From NCBI GenBank assembly GCA_041675005.1, contig JBAYUQ010000007.1, positions 62,001-126,000 of the forward strand: DNA of 64,000 nucleotides, written 5' to 3'. This document shows positions 15,081-24,665 of this stretch, in pieces. Position 1 is the stretch's first letter. Each line of letters starts with the position of its first letter. A model generated the notes under the pieces. The model was not told where the DNA came from and searched no databases. It saw only the letters and a program-made list of their open reading frames with translations. A program made the translations under genes and the position numbers. The stretch comes from PGYR01 sp041675005 (GTDB lineage Bacteria; Bacteroidota; Ignavibacteria; Kapaibacteriales; UBA2268).

Positions 15081-16142
15081 TTAACTTTTCTTCTTCAGTG
15101 ACTTTATATATTTATCAAAGTCGGAATCTATTCTCTGCGTTTTATTAAATTCATCATATTCTTTATTAGCTTTGTCGATGGCAACTTCATTCGATACTTT
15201 CCCTTTTCCTTCCAATATTTTATATTCATTGAAGTTTAAAAATTTATTCACGCTATCAGCCAAACTTTCCATTGTGAACGTATTTTCTCTCTCAATCAGA
15301 TTTTCTATATAATCGAAATATCCTGTCACCGTACGTTCTAATTGTCTTATTTCTTTCTCATCGAGATAATTCTTTGCTACTCTAACATCTGATTTTAAGA
15401 TTCTACCCTCTGGCGAATTTTTCCAAGTTGTTAGTCCCATATTCTCTTTACTCGAATCAGCATTTGTATATATAATCTCTGCTGCAGTATTACCAGTAAT
15501 GGCAAAATGAAATTTGTTTTGAATCATAGCATAGAAGTTTTTAGTAATCTCAGAGTTTGGATTATAGTCTATGCTACATTCTGCAAATACATCTGTGATT
15601 TGCTGGTAAATTCTTCTCTCACTTGCACGGATAGAGCGGATTCTATCAAGTAATTCTCTGAAATAATCTTTTCCGAAATCATTTTTCCCTTGCTTCAAGC
15701 GATTATCATCAAGAACAAATCCTTTTATAATAAATTCTTTCAGAGTTTTCGTCGCCCAAATTCTGAATTGTGTTCCCCTAAGAGATTTGACTCTATAACC
15801 AACAGAAATAATCACATCCAAATTGTAATATTTAGTAGTTGTGACTTGAGTTTTCTCAGTGATAGCACCATGTTGAGTGGTTGTTCGAAATTCTCGAACA
15901 ACCACTTCTTCATCAAGTTCATTCTCTTCAAAAATGTTGCTAATATGATAACTAATCGTCGATTTTGCCCTATCAAATAGCTGTTGCATTTCCTGCTGTG
16001 AAAGCCAAATAGTTTCATCTTTCAGCAACACATTAAGGTTAACATCCCCCTCTGGAGTGCTATATAGTAGGAAACTTGATTCTTCTGGATTTTGGTTATT
16101 CATTTGTTTGACTTCTGATTCGCTCATATTTAGACTCATCAT
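15081..16142 (-). CDS. RhuM-family protein (putative DNA-binding)
   Basis: 353 residues. The N-terminal half is the RhuM core: WLSQQEMQQLFDRAKSTISYH reads as an HTH, followed by TTTKYYNLDVIISVGYRV and SLRGTQFRIWATKTLKEFIIKGF. The C-terminal half has the ERTVTGYFDYIENLIERENTF segment and a charged tail. RhuM was named as a Salmonella pathogenicity-island protein; homologues are scattered in mobile and defence-rich regions and their function is unsettled. The start overlaps the upstream stop by 4 bases; ATGs a few codons in are possible alternatives. Confidence 0.85.
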   Translation of the reverse strand: MMSLNMSESEVKQMNNQNPEESSFLLYSTPEGDVNLNVLLKDETIWLSQQEMQQLFDRAKSTISYHISNIFEENELDEEVVVREFRTTTQHGAITEKTQVTTTKYYNLDVIISVGYRVKSLRGTQFRIWATKTLKEFIIKGFVLDDNRLKQGKNDFGKDYFRELLDRIRSIRASERRIYQQITDVFAECSIDYNPNSEITKNFYAMIQNKFHFAITGNTAAEIIYTNADSSKENMGLTTWKNSPEGRILKSDVRVAKNYLDEKEIRQLERTVTGYFDYIENLIERENTFTMESLADSVNKFLNFNEYKILEGKGKVSNEVAIDKANKEYDEFNKTQRIDSDFDKYIKSLKKKS

Positions 16143-16969
16143 TCAGATTCAAATTTAGTTTTATTCTTTATTTTACTTTTTATTGAATTAAAACTCTCTT
16201 TACTATAAATACAACTATCTCTATTCATATTCTCTAATTCATTAATATCATAGTTTTCTAATAAGTCAATAATGAGAACAGAGGCATCTTCAATTGATAA
16301 ATAATCTTCTTTAAAACAAGACTTTATCTTGGTTAAAGAATCTATACCTAACAAATCATACAGAAAAGGTTTTAAAATTTTGTAATTGGATTTTAATTCC
16401 TTGAAATTACTATCAATCCTTGGGTATTCTTCGCCCTTAAACCAATTGAAATGATAATCACTGGCTATATAATACTCACTAAAAAAATCAGGAAATGGAA
16501 TAAATTTATCGAAAGACAAAGTATTTTTTGGAATTTTTTCCCTTCCTAATATTATACTATTTGCTTTCTTTAATAAAACCATTACACTATCATTCGAAAG
16601 TTCCATGTAAAAAAACTCTTCTGAAGCATAAAATTGAGTATTAAAAGTTCCAATAAGACAATTGTTATAAGCATCATTTGTAATGTTCGTATCTTTCAAC
16701 TTAAATTCAAAAATTGAAAAACTACCACTACTATTTTCCAAGTTCCATATTTTGTCTCTGAAAGGGTCTATTGGCAAGGTGCATGATCCATCCTCACTTA
16801 GATAAACAGTATTTATTGTTAGAGCATCTACTATATCATGGTTATTTAGATAAAGCATTTCAATAGTCCAAAGATCATTGAAGAAACTTGTGGAACTCTT
16901 ATTTCCTACATTGGTGCAAGATGTCAATAGTATTACTATCAGCAGAAAAGTTAATTGATATTTTTTCAT
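16139..16969 (-). CDS. lipoprotein of unknown function
   Basis: 276 residues with a lipoprotein signal: basic start, hydrophobic core and lipobox LLTSC with the Cys near residue 18. The mature part is Asn/Ser/Asp-rich with no recognised domain. It would be anchored in the outer or inner membrane. Its stop overlaps the RhuM start (ATGA), so expression of a membrane lipoprotein is coupled to a cytoplasmic DNA-binding-like protein, which is unexplained. Very AT-rich compared with the NdpA/glycan genes next to it. Confidence 0.65.
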   Translation of the reverse strand: MKKYQLTFLLIVILLTSCTNVGNKSSTSFFNDLWTIEMLYLNNHDIVDALTINTVYLSEDGSCTLPIDPFRDKIWNLENSSGSFSIFEFKLKDTNITNDAYNNCLIGTFNTQFYASEEFFYMELSNDSVMVLLKKANSIILGREKIPKNTLSFDKFIPFPDFFSEYYIASDYHFNWFKGEEYPRIDSNFKELKSNYKILKPFLYDLLGIDSLTKIKSCFKEDYLSIEDASVLIIDLLENYDINELENMNRDSCIYSKESFNSIKSKIKNKTKFESE

Positions 16970-17046
16970 ATTATATGCTTTTTTAACAGTTTTAGTAACT
17001 TTATATCGTTTTCACTAATCAAAGAATATTACACATCCATCTTTAA

Positions 17047-18129
17047 CTACTTATCATAAGGGCGGCCCTTGATTTTTATAATAGTATAGCCGTCTTGCAG
17101 AGTTGATAGTTCACGAAGGTCTTCTTCGTTAGTTACTATCTCTACATTAGCGTCTATTGCGTCTTTGGAGCCAGCTATTTTTATATTATTCGGGAAATTT
17201 ATTCGCTTATTGAATAGCTTAGATTTTATCAAGCTACTATCTTTTTCGATTACTGCTGGTAGATATTCTGCTATATCGTCCTTGTACTCTTGGTTCAGAA
17301 CTTCGTCGTGTATATAAGTATCTGCAAAAGTACGAGGTGAAATATCATTCTCACCTGTATTTTGAGTAAATTCATAGTCCAATAGATTGAGCATATCTGT
17401 CTTGTTGTTCAACTCCAATACATTATCTAATATGAACTTTTCTGTCTCATTGTAGAATCTACGCGATTGAATCTTCGGGTTCATCTCAGTAGTGAAGCCG
17501 AGGAAATCACGATAGAAATACTCTGCTAATGATGATTCTGGACGGAATTGCTGATCGAATATAAAAGCTCCCCATAGGTTATTCGGGAATTCAAACTCTG
17601 TGAAGTCTTCTTTTTGTGGTTCATTGTACTCGAATAGAACTCCGAATTTGAAGAACTTTTTCGAAGGACTTAAGAACACATCTTCTATTAGGTTGATTTC
17701 ATTATTCTTGAATGACATAGCGTCGTGCATTTCTGCCTTGATGGCTACTATTACTTTCTTGTCAGTACGGTCGGTCTTCCCTTGCACTACTATCAGATAG
17801 CCACCGGGGATAGCTCCACTTTTCATAGACTCAGCCATTAGCTGTGCCATCTTACCAGTATATTCCATGAACCTCTGCTCATTGCTATCGTGCAAATCTT
17901 TCGCGTAACCAAAAAATCCAGACTCTGAGCTGTCTTCAACTGCTAATTGGAAGTATTTGGAAGACGAAGCTGCATCGTACAATCTATCTTGTATAGTCTG
18001 TATAGTTTGTGGCGATACTTCTACCAAATGGTCAGCTACTAATGTGTTACCTGAATCTGTATCTTTAGTTTTTGGGATTATTTTATGTACTACTATTCTA
18101 TCGAAATTTACGTCAAAAAAGTTAATCAT
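17047..18129 (-). CDS. nucleoid-associated protein, NdpA family
   Basis: 360 residues resembling the 37-kDa nucleoid-associated protein family (NdpA/YejK): N-terminal FDRIVVHKIIPK, a central AIPGGYLIVVQGK and LIEDVFLSPSKKFFKFGVLF, then WGAFIFDQQFRPESSLAEYF and a C-terminal DGYTIIKIKG strand. NdpA binds DNA in the nucleoid; its exact role is unclear. The start codon lies inside the end of the GT9 gene (8-base overlap), so it is the last cistron of the glycosyltransferase operon, an odd partner for it. Confidence 0.75.
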   Translation of the reverse strand: MINFFDVNFDRIVVHKIIPKTKDTDSGNTLVADHLVEVSPQTIQTIQDRLYDAASSSKYFQLAVEDSSESGFFGYAKDLHDSNEQRFMEYTGKMAQLMAESMKSGAIPGGYLIVVQGKTDRTDKKVIVAIKAEMHDAMSFKNNEINLIEDVFLSPSKKFFKFGVLFEYNEPQKEDFTEFEFPNNLWGAFIFDQQFRPESSLAEYFYRDFLGFTTEMNPKIQSRRFYNETEKFILDNVLELNNKTDMLNLLDYEFTQNTGENDISPRTFADTYIHDEVLNQEYKDDIAEYLPAVIEKDSSLIKSKLFNKRINFPNNIKIAGSKDAIDANVEIVTNEEDLRELSTLQDGYTIIKIKGRPYDK

Positions 18130-19183
18130 TTATTTCCTCTATTATTTGTTTTAATGCTGCTAATACGTCGGTTATTTTGATGAGTCCCAACGTTTCTTTA
18201 TCTGAAATTTTTAATGCTTTGCTGTGTTTACTTCGTGGCTCCCACGGCATACCCACATTTGGTTTATTACTATACGTATATAATGCTATGCAGGGTATAT
18301 CGAAAGCAGAACAAAGATGTACCACAGAAGTATCGGGTGTTAGTACTATATCACAAGCTCTAATCATAGCTGTGAATTGCTCGAATGAACTCACAAACGG
18401 AGCCGCAATATTTGGGACAATCCCTGTTATCTCATTCAGCTGCTTTTCATTGCTTTTGGTTGTGAAGACCTTGACTTCCAGCTTATCTTGTAGGGAATCT
18501 AGTGCCTTCAGAAAACCAATATAATTGCCCGTTCCCCAGTTTTTCGAATCATCGGAGCCAGACAGATTAATACCCAATCTGATTTTCTTAGATTTTTCAC
18601 CAAGTAATTCTGTTGCTTTTTCTCGACTTTCATCACTCAATTCAAACGACAATGATTCTTCGTTCAACTCACTTCCTTCGAAAGGCAAAAGTAATGAATT
18701 TAATCTTTCTATAATATGATTTTCAATCTTGTTCGGTAATTTAACTAAATGCGAATACACTTTTCTATTCTTCTTATCAAATCCCAGCTTTGCTTTTGCT
18801 ATTGTAAACCGTGTCAATATTGAAGATGTACTGGAAGCATTATCCAATAAATCTATCACAATATCATATTCTTGCTTTCTTATTTCACTAAGTATCTTGA
18901 GGTATGCTAGCACACCTTTCTCTAAAACATAAACCTGATTTATACATTCTTTTATAGCGAACTGCGCGGACTTATTCCTGTGACTAAGTACAATATCAAT
19001 TTGTGAATCTGGTAGAATAGCTCTTAGCTTTTTAAGAAAAGCAATCGAAACTAATACATCGCCAATTCTATCTTGACGAAGTATGAGAACCTTCTTTGGG
19101 TTTTGGAAATTGTCTAACTTCCCCTTTACCAATACTGGGTCATCTTTGCGTTCGGTTACTGTTCTGATGAAAGATTTGAGCAT
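18122..19183 (-). CDS. glycosyltransferase family 9 (heptosyltransferase-like)
   Basis: 353 residues. GT9 marks: KKVLILRQDRIGDVLVSIAFL at the N-terminal Rossmann domain, GINLSGSDDSKNWG in the second domain and the donor-site VLTPDTSVVHLCSAFDIPCIALY. GT9 enzymes transfer heptose or related sugars from ADP-sugars to LPS cores at the cytoplasmic face. A second GT9 lies at 22338. It starts 4 bases after the upstream GT2-like stop and overlaps ndpA. The acceptor is unknown. Confidence 0.88.
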   Translation of the reverse strand: MLKSFIRTVTERKDDPVLVKGKLDNFQNPKKVLILRQDRIGDVLVSIAFLKKLRAILPDSQIDIVLSHRNKSAQFAIKECINQVYVLEKGVLAYLKILSEIRKQEYDIVIDLLDNASSTSSILTRFTIAKAKLGFDKKNRKVYSHLVKLPNKIENHIIERLNSLLLPFEGSELNEESLSFELSDESREKATELLGEKSKKIRLGINLSGSDDSKNWGTGNYIGFLKALDSLQDKLEVKVFTTKSNEKQLNEITGIVPNIAAPFVSSFEQFTAMIRACDIVLTPDTSVVHLCSAFDIPCIALYTYSNKPNVGMPWEPRSKHSKALKISDKETLGLIKITDVLAALKQIIEEIND

Positions 19184-19187
19184 TAAG

Positions 19188-20135
19188 TTACTTATCCTTC
19201 ACTAGGTCATAATTTTTAAATCCACCAATACCTCTACCACCGAGCAACTTATTCTCAATGAAAGAAAGCATTTTGTATTTGAAACGCTCATGTTTATGAG
19301 GTTCTCTACTTGGGTCAGCATCACCACTATATTGCAGCTTATCTTTCCAATCCATTTTGGAAATCATTTCTTGCATAACAGCAGGATGAGTATCTCTAAA
19401 GACATCGCATTTCTGCAAAGGTCCATAGTCGAAAATCTTGACTCCTTGGTCATAATGTTCTTCAGCTTTCTTTGCTCCCCAATGGACAGAATTCAATGCC
19501 TTTTGCTTAGTTTTCATCAAGTGAGGAGGTCTTACCCAACCATAATGATATATCTCAGCATCTACTCTAGCTACCTTTAGTTTACGTGTCCCTTCTCTTT
19601 GATGAGTATCTTTGTATTCGTCATAAACTCTAAATGACTGTGCTGATTCCCAAGAATATATATTAGGATTATTTCTGATTATACGAATCTCTTCGGGATA
19701 CCAAGCATGACTCTGATTATAATGCTCATAGTCACCCCAGAAATGTTTGTATTTGAATAACAAACCTTCTACTTCTTTCTCATCTAGTAATTCTTCGCAT
19801 CGCTTTTTGATAATAGGTAAATACTTTTCGTGTACTACTTCATCTGCTTGCACATAGAAACACCAATCCCCTTTGCATTCTTTTAAAGCAATATTAGATT
19901 GGATAGAGTTTATAGCCCCTTTTTTCCAATGTTGTGTATCCCATTCAGTATCAATAATTCTAATTTTAGGTGAATTGATTGACTCAATAATTTCACGAGT
20001 ATTATCATCTTCATCACCTTTGCCAACTGCAACAATAAATTCATCACATATTGGAAGTATAGATTCTATTGATTCTTTTACAGGATAATAAAGTTTAACT
20101 CCATTTCGGACGAATGAGAATCCACTAATTTTCAT
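19188..20135 (-). CDS. glycosyltransferase family 2-like protein
   Basis: 315 residues. The GT-A start ISGFSFVRNGVKL resembles GT2 proteins; CDEFIVAVGKGDEDDNTREI follows in the nucleotide-binding fold and WCFYVQADEVVHE holds the DxD-equivalent QADE. The C-terminal third with H-Y-G-W-V-R-P-P is typical of a subset of these proteins. It probably adds a sugar to a surface glycan. The start overlaps the end of the GT4 gene by 11 bases, so translation is coupled. Confidence 0.82.
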   Translation of the reverse strand: MKISGFSFVRNGVKLYYPVKESIESILPICDEFIVAVGKGDEDDNTREIIESINSPKIRIIDTEWDTQHWKKGAINSIQSNIALKECKGDWCFYVQADEVVHEKYLPIIKKRCEELLDEKEVEGLLFKYKHFWGDYEHYNQSHAWYPEEIRIIRNNPNIYSWESAQSFRVYDEYKDTHQREGTRKLKVARVDAEIYHYGWVRPPHLMKTKQKALNSVHWGAKKAEEHYDQGVKIFDYGPLQKCDVFRDTHPAVMQEMISKMDWKDKLQYSGDADPSREPHKHERFKYKMLSFIENKLLGGRGIGGFKNYDLVKDK

Positions 20136-21252
20136 TTGATATTACCATTTTTTCATACAATCCCATTACTTTCTTTGCATGGATTTTTATATCGAAGAGT
20201 TCCATTGCTCTCTTTCTACCAGCTTTAGCTAGCTTATCATAAAGTTTATTATCGTTAGCTAATCTTTCTATTGCTTTTACCATTGCTTCGGGGTCTTCTT
20301 GATTGATTAGAATGCCAACTTCATCTGTTACAGCTTCATTCACACCGCTGATATTTGTTGCAACCACTGGGGTTCCAGTTGCCATTGCTTCAAATGGAAC
20401 CCTACCCATACCTTCCACACCTTCATGAGAAGGAAACAACAATATATCGGTAGCTTGTAGCCACTCGTGTACTTTATCTTGTTGACCCATGAATTTAATA
20501 TTATCTTTCAATCCATATTCTTGTATCCTATTCTCAAATATTTCAAGATTTCCCGGGTCGCTCTCCTTCCCAAGTATATAGAAATGAAAAACGTTTTCCT
20601 GTCTTTCATTTAATAATTTTGCCGCAGCAATAATATCCAAAAGACCTTTCCCTTCTTTTATCTGACCTACAAAAAGCAGATTTTTTTTTATTGGGTCTAA
20701 ACCTAATTTGTTTTGTAGTGCTTTTTTATCATAAACATCTGAAAATAAATTGCAATCAACTCCATTGAAAATAACACTGAATTTAGAATTAGTAATTTTA
20801 GAATTAAATCTATTTCTTACTGCTTCTGAAATACCAATAATTCTATCAACTCTTTTTTCTAACAATTTATCATATTTTCTATTACTTGTAACTCTAGCAT
20901 GATATATAGTTTTAGAATTAGTTTTCTTTGCAATAAAAGTAGCTAAAAAAGCAAATTTATCATTGTCAGTATGAATGATAGAAATATTATTTTCTTTAAC
21001 GTAATTTACAAATCTATCTCTAATCTTTTTTAATTTGAAATAATTAACTGGCTTCATCCCGGGCAATGGTTGCACTAAAACATCAATATCTTTCTTAATA
21101 GCAATTTCCTTTAACTCCCCTTCATAAGGTACAGTTAAAAATGGAACAAATACTTCTCTATCCAAATTATCTAGCAAGGCTAGCAAGCTTTTCTGCCCAC
21201 CCATTCTAGCATGTTCGTAACTACTTTGGAAAAGTATATTAACCTTTTTCAT
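20125..21252 (-). CDS. glycosyltransferase family 4, paralogue A
   Basis: 375 residues with GT-B fold. N-terminal MGGQKSLLALLDNLD acceptor loop, central LLFVGQIKEGKGLLDIIAAA, and the donor-binding ILLFPSHEGVEGMGRVPFEA with the E-x7-E motif. Retaining transferase using an NDP-sugar, probably in LPS or capsule building. Closely related along its length to the neighbour at 21239 (same MGGQKSLLAL, IYHARV and SHEGVEGMGRV blocks), so one arose by tandem duplication. Overlaps both neighbours. Confidence 0.9.
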   Translation of the reverse strand: MKKVNILFQSSYEHARMGGQKSLLALLDNLDREVFVPFLTVPYEGELKEIAIKKDIDVLVQPLPGMKPVNYFKLKKIRDRFVNYVKENNISIIHTDNDKFAFLATFIAKKTNSKTIYHARVTSNRKYDKLLEKRVDRIIGISEAVRNRFNSKITNSKFSVIFNGVDCNLFSDVYDKKALQNKLGLDPIKKNLLFVGQIKEGKGLLDIIAAAKLLNERQENVFHFYILGKESDPGNLEIFENRIQEYGLKDNIKFMGQQDKVHEWLQATDILLFPSHEGVEGMGRVPFEAMATGTPVVATNISGVNEAVTDEVGILINQEDPEAMVKAIERLANDNKLYDKLAKAGRKRAMELFDIKIHAKKVMGLYEKMVISNEN

Positions 21253-22345
21253 TTAATAACCGTTGATATAGTTTCATTACATTTTCAGCATGTTTTTTTA
21301 TATCAAAAACTTCTAGTGCTCTTTTCCTACCAGCTATCGAAAACTGATTCCATTTTTCGTTATTATTCATCAATTCCAATATTGCATCACTAATACCTTC
21401 AACTGACTTTTCTTTAAAAAGAATCCCTGTCTCGGGAGTAATTGCTTCTCTTACTCCACTAGTATCAGATGCAATTGCTGGAGTCCCACATGCCATAGAT
21501 TCAAATATCACTCTTCCCATACCTTCTATTCCTTCGTGCGAAGGTAAAACAAGTAAATCGCTAGCTTGCATCCATTCTTGAATCTTGTTTTTTTGTCCTA
21601 ACCATTTTACATTATCCAAAGCATTATTATCTTTATATTCAAACCAGCTTTCTTTTATAGATTCATCAAGAAAATCTCCCACAAAAATAAAACTAATTGG
21701 GTTACCTTTTAGCTTATTCGCAGCTTTGATTAAATCAAATATTCCTTTTCCTTCTTTCATTTGCCCTACAAAAAGCACTGTAAACTTCATCGTATCGAGT
21801 CCTAAAAACCTTTTTTGCCCTATCCTATCTTCCAAAGGTATGAACAAATCGCAATCTACTCCATTATAAATTTTGTGAAGATTATCTGTATTTATACTTT
21901 TGTCAAACCTTTGCAGGACTCCATCTGATATACCTATTATAGAATTCATTCTAGACTGTAGGTGTTTATCATATTTATGCGAATGTACAACTCTCGCATG
22001 GTATACAGTTTTAAATTTCTTAGACATATAAGAAACAAATATCATAAATTTATCATGATCCGAGTGAACTATACTAAAACCATTTTCATTTATCAGTTTA
22101 CTTACTTCAAAATATGATTTTAGTACTTTAAATATCTTAATCGGTTTGAATGCTGGAATTCTTGCAATATGATATTTGATACCTCTTTTAGCAAGTTCTT
22201 CACTCAGATTACCTAGTTCTGGAACAATAACTTGAGGTTCATATTTATTAAAATCTAGGTTATCTATAAGTGCTAATAGACTTTTTTGACCACCCATTTT
22301 AATATGAGGAATACTACTTTGATAAAGTATGTTGATTTTACTCAT
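21239..22345 (-). CDS. glycosyltransferase family 4, paralogue B
   Basis: 368 residues with GT-B fold, paralogous to the product at 20125: MGGQKSLLALIDNLD, VYHARVVHSHKYDKHL, VLFVGQMKEGKGIFDLIKAA, LLVLPSHEGIEGMGRVIFES and the terminal AGRKRALEVFDIKKHAENVM. Retaining sugar transferase; donor and acceptor unknown. Overlaps the downstream start by 14 bases and the upstream GT9 stop by 8 bases, indicating a tightly coupled operon. Confidence 0.9.
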   Translation of the reverse strand: MSKINILYQSSIPHIKMGGQKSLLALIDNLDFNKYEPQVIVPELGNLSEELAKRGIKYHIARIPAFKPIKIFKVLKSYFEVSKLINENGFSIVHSDHDKFMIFVSYMSKKFKTVYHARVVHSHKYDKHLQSRMNSIIGISDGVLQRFDKSINTDNLHKIYNGVDCDLFIPLEDRIGQKRFLGLDTMKFTVLFVGQMKEGKGIFDLIKAANKLKGNPISFIFVGDFLDESIKESWFEYKDNNALDNVKWLGQKNKIQEWMQASDLLVLPSHEGIEGMGRVIFESMACGTPAIASDTSGVREAITPETGILFKEKSVEGISDAILELMNNNEKWNQFSIAGRKRALEVFDIKKHAENVMKLYQRLLNEKG

Positions 22346-23420
22346 TGAGCAACTCCTGCACTGAACTTAATACTCTATCTACAGGTATATCTTTCATATT
22401 TTCATTAGTTTTTGCAATCATCAAACGATTAGGTACTCTGTAAGGTGTCCAAACTCCCTCATCAACAATACTCTTAAAAGTAAAGACACAAACTTTCGTT
22501 TTAACTACAGAACATATATGTACAATCGAAGTATCCGGGGTAATAACAAGCTCTGCTTTATCTACCAGTTCTATAACATCAAAAATAGTACTTTCACCAA
22601 AATAAAATGAATTACTAGTTTTCTCAACAATTATTAATGCATCATGTTTATCTTTACTCATTGAAGTTATAATAAATGTCAGATTACTATCTCCCAATTG
22701 AAGTTCATTAATCAGCTGTATTAATTTTTCATTGGACCATTTTCTATTCTCTTTACCAGAGGATATATTTACGATAATATATTTTTCTATACACTTGCTT
22801 TTTAGAAACTCTTGAACAATAGTTTTTGACTCTATTTTCCTAGGTATAGACAATTGTATATTCTCTATATTCTTGGCATTACCTAAACTATCAGCAACTA
22901 AATAATACATTTTTTCAAACATATTAGCTTTAGATTGGGCTACTTTAGATTGAAAATTGAAAAACAGATAGCGTTTTTCTTTATCATAAACATTTGCCTT
23001 GATACAATTAGAATTACCTAATATGTTAGCCAAAACACCATTTTTAGTAAGGTTAATATAGTAAGTTGCAAATATAACATCGTAATTATTTTTTTTAATT
23101 TTCAGTAGATATTTAATATTAGAAAGTATCTTACCGTTAAAATGATATATGTTATTTATAGACTTATCATCTTTGATTAGAAATGAATTACTCTCTGAGG
23201 CTAGTATATCAATTTTCACATCCGGAAGTTCAGATTTAATGTATTTAATAGCTGGATATGTACATATCATATCACCCAGAACATCATATCTTAATATAAG
23301 AACCTTCTTAATATCAGAGGTATTAGAAATACAGTCAATTTTCTTATTGTTAAGGAAAAGGCGAATAATATAATAGAATCCATCTTTGATTTTATTTTCT
23401 ATTATTTTAATTAATTTCAT
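22338..23420 (-). CDS. glycosyltransferase family 9, second copy
   Basis: 360 residues with the GT9 pattern KKVLILRYDVLGDMICTYPAI, IVNISSGKENRKWSNEKL and the donor-site LVITPDTSIVHICSVVKTKV. A Lys/Ile-rich N-terminus of about 35 residues precedes the Rossmann start. More AT-rich and divergent than the GT9 at 18122, so it is probably an old paralogue or separately acquired. It follows the first GT4 by 11 bases. Confidence 0.87.
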   Translation of the reverse strand: MKLIKIIENKIKDGFYYIIRLFLNNKKIDCISNTSDIKKVLILRYDVLGDMICTYPAIKYIKSELPDVKIDILASESNSFLIKDDKSINNIYHFNGKILSNIKYLLKIKKNNYDVIFATYYINLTKNGVLANILGNSNCIKANVYDKEKRYLFFNFQSKVAQSKANMFEKMYYLVADSLGNAKNIENIQLSIPRKIESKTIVQEFLKSKCIEKYIIVNISSGKENRKWSNEKLIQLINELQLGDSNLTFIITSMSKDKHDALIIVEKTSNSFYFGESTIFDVIELVDKAELVITPDTSIVHICSVVKTKVCVFTFKSIVDEGVWTPYRVPNRLMIAKTNENMKDIPVDRVLSSVQELLNE

Positions 23421-23431
23421 AAACTAAAGAG

Positions 23432-24550
23432 CTACTTTAATTTGCTGTTAAATAAATCTAACATACAATCAGCTACTTTAGACCACGTAAATTCTTTGGT
23501 TCTTAATGCAGCATAATTACTCATTATTACTAATTGTTCAGGTTTATCAATAAAGTATTTGATGCCTTCTCTTATACTTCCTACACTATCGCTGTCAACT
23601 AATAGCCCAGACTTACCATCTTCTATTGCATCAGCGGCACCAGAATTCTTACCTCCAATGGAAGGTGTTCCCGCTGCAGCTGCTTCCAAATATGTTATAC
23701 CAAATCCTTCTACACTTCTACCCACTTTTCGTGAAGGCATTACAAACAAATCAGCAGCATTGAATAAATAATTTATTTCATCATCAGGTATAAACCCATG
23801 GAAATGTACTCGATCCGTAACACCATGTTTTTCTGCAATTCTTTTAAGATCTTTTTCAATCTCTCCTGTACCACCTATATGAAACACTACATTTGGTAAT
23901 TCAGCAATTGCTTCTATGGTATAGTCATATCCTTTTCTTTCAACTAATCTACCTATATTCAATATATTTAACTTTGAATTATCGAATTTATACTTATCAA
24001 GTATTACTTCTGGAACTTCAGTCTTGAAATACCTACCATCTTCTACACCATTGTTTATTACGGCTATTTCTGATTTGGTTCCACTTTCAATCATATAATT
24101 TTTAGTAAATTGACTTACTGCTATAGAAATTTGAGACCTTTTAAATGTAGCATGTTGCAGGACACTATTTTTCCATCTAGATTCATACGCATCTAGACCG
24201 TGACAAACTGTGAAATATGGAACAGATCGAAATATATTATAAATGTATGCCGGAACTCCCATTTTCCAATTAGAAGCTAATACTATAGTCGTAGGAGTTA
24301 CTATATTTTTTAACTCTTTATAACAGAGTATGTTTTTCTCTTTTGTCCATTTGTGATGTGGTAATCTGATAACATTTATATTATGATAAGCGAATGGTTC
24401 TTCTTCGAAGTCATCGAATGACTTAGTTAATATGGTGACATTAATATCTCTATCTGCAAATTGTTTCGCCAGTTGAACGCACCATGTTTGAATACCACCC
24501 GTACTAGGTGGAAAATCTTGAGTAGTTATAATAATATGATCAAATTTCAT
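23432..24550 (-). CDS. glycosyltransferase family 4 (first gene of the glycan operon)
   Basis: About 372 residues from ATG 24550, giving the normal GT4 N-terminus FDHIIITTQDFPPSTGGIQT; an in-frame ATG at 24580 would add ten residues. The donor domain has LNILNIGRLVERKGYDYTIE and LFVMPSRKVGRSVEGFGITY with the E-x7-E motif in the following EAAAAGTPS. Resembles mannosyl/phosphatidylinositol-mannosyl-type GT4 enzymes; the real substrate is unknown. Divergent from the PAP2 gene. Confidence 0.88.
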   Translation of the reverse strand: MKFDHIIITTQDFPPSTGGIQTWCVQLAKQFADRDINVTILTKSFDDFEEEPFAYHNINVIRLPHHKWTKEKNILCYKELKNIVTPTTIVLASNWKMGVPAYIYNIFRSVPYFTVCHGLDAYESRWKNSVLQHATFKRSQISIAVSQFTKNYMIESGTKSEIAVINNGVEDGRYFKTEVPEVILDKYKFDNSKLNILNIGRLVERKGYDYTIEAIAELPNVVFHIGGTGEIEKDLKRIAEKHGVTDRVHFHGFIPDDEINYLFNAADLFVMPSRKVGRSVEGFGITYLEAAAAGTPSIGGKNSGAADAIEDGKSGLLVDSDSVGSIREGIKYFIDKPEQLVIMSNYAALRTKEFTWSKVADCMLDLFNSKLK

Positions 24551-24564
24551 AATTTGAATTCGGA

Positions 24565-24597
24565 TTGTCATTTTTGACAAAATAAAGGGTAAATTTG
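24565..24597 (+). promoter_or_regulatory. promoter candidate for the PAP2 gene
   Basis: TTG at 24565-24567, a 22-base spacer and TAAATTTG at 24590-24597; the start codon is 68 bases further. On the other strand TTATTTTG (24577-24584) is a one-mismatch -7 box for the glycosyltransferase operon and would fit ATG 24550. Confidence 0.35.
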
Positions 24598-24665
24598 TAT
24601 TTACTATTTGTTAGCAATCAATACAGAATATAATAATATAAATTAGATATTCCATATATAAAATT

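Noticed and set aside
24551..24580. Ten-residue longer start of the first glycan-operon GT4
   Set aside because: The family N-terminus begins at ATG 24550 and a -7-like box (24577-24584) overlaps the longer start.
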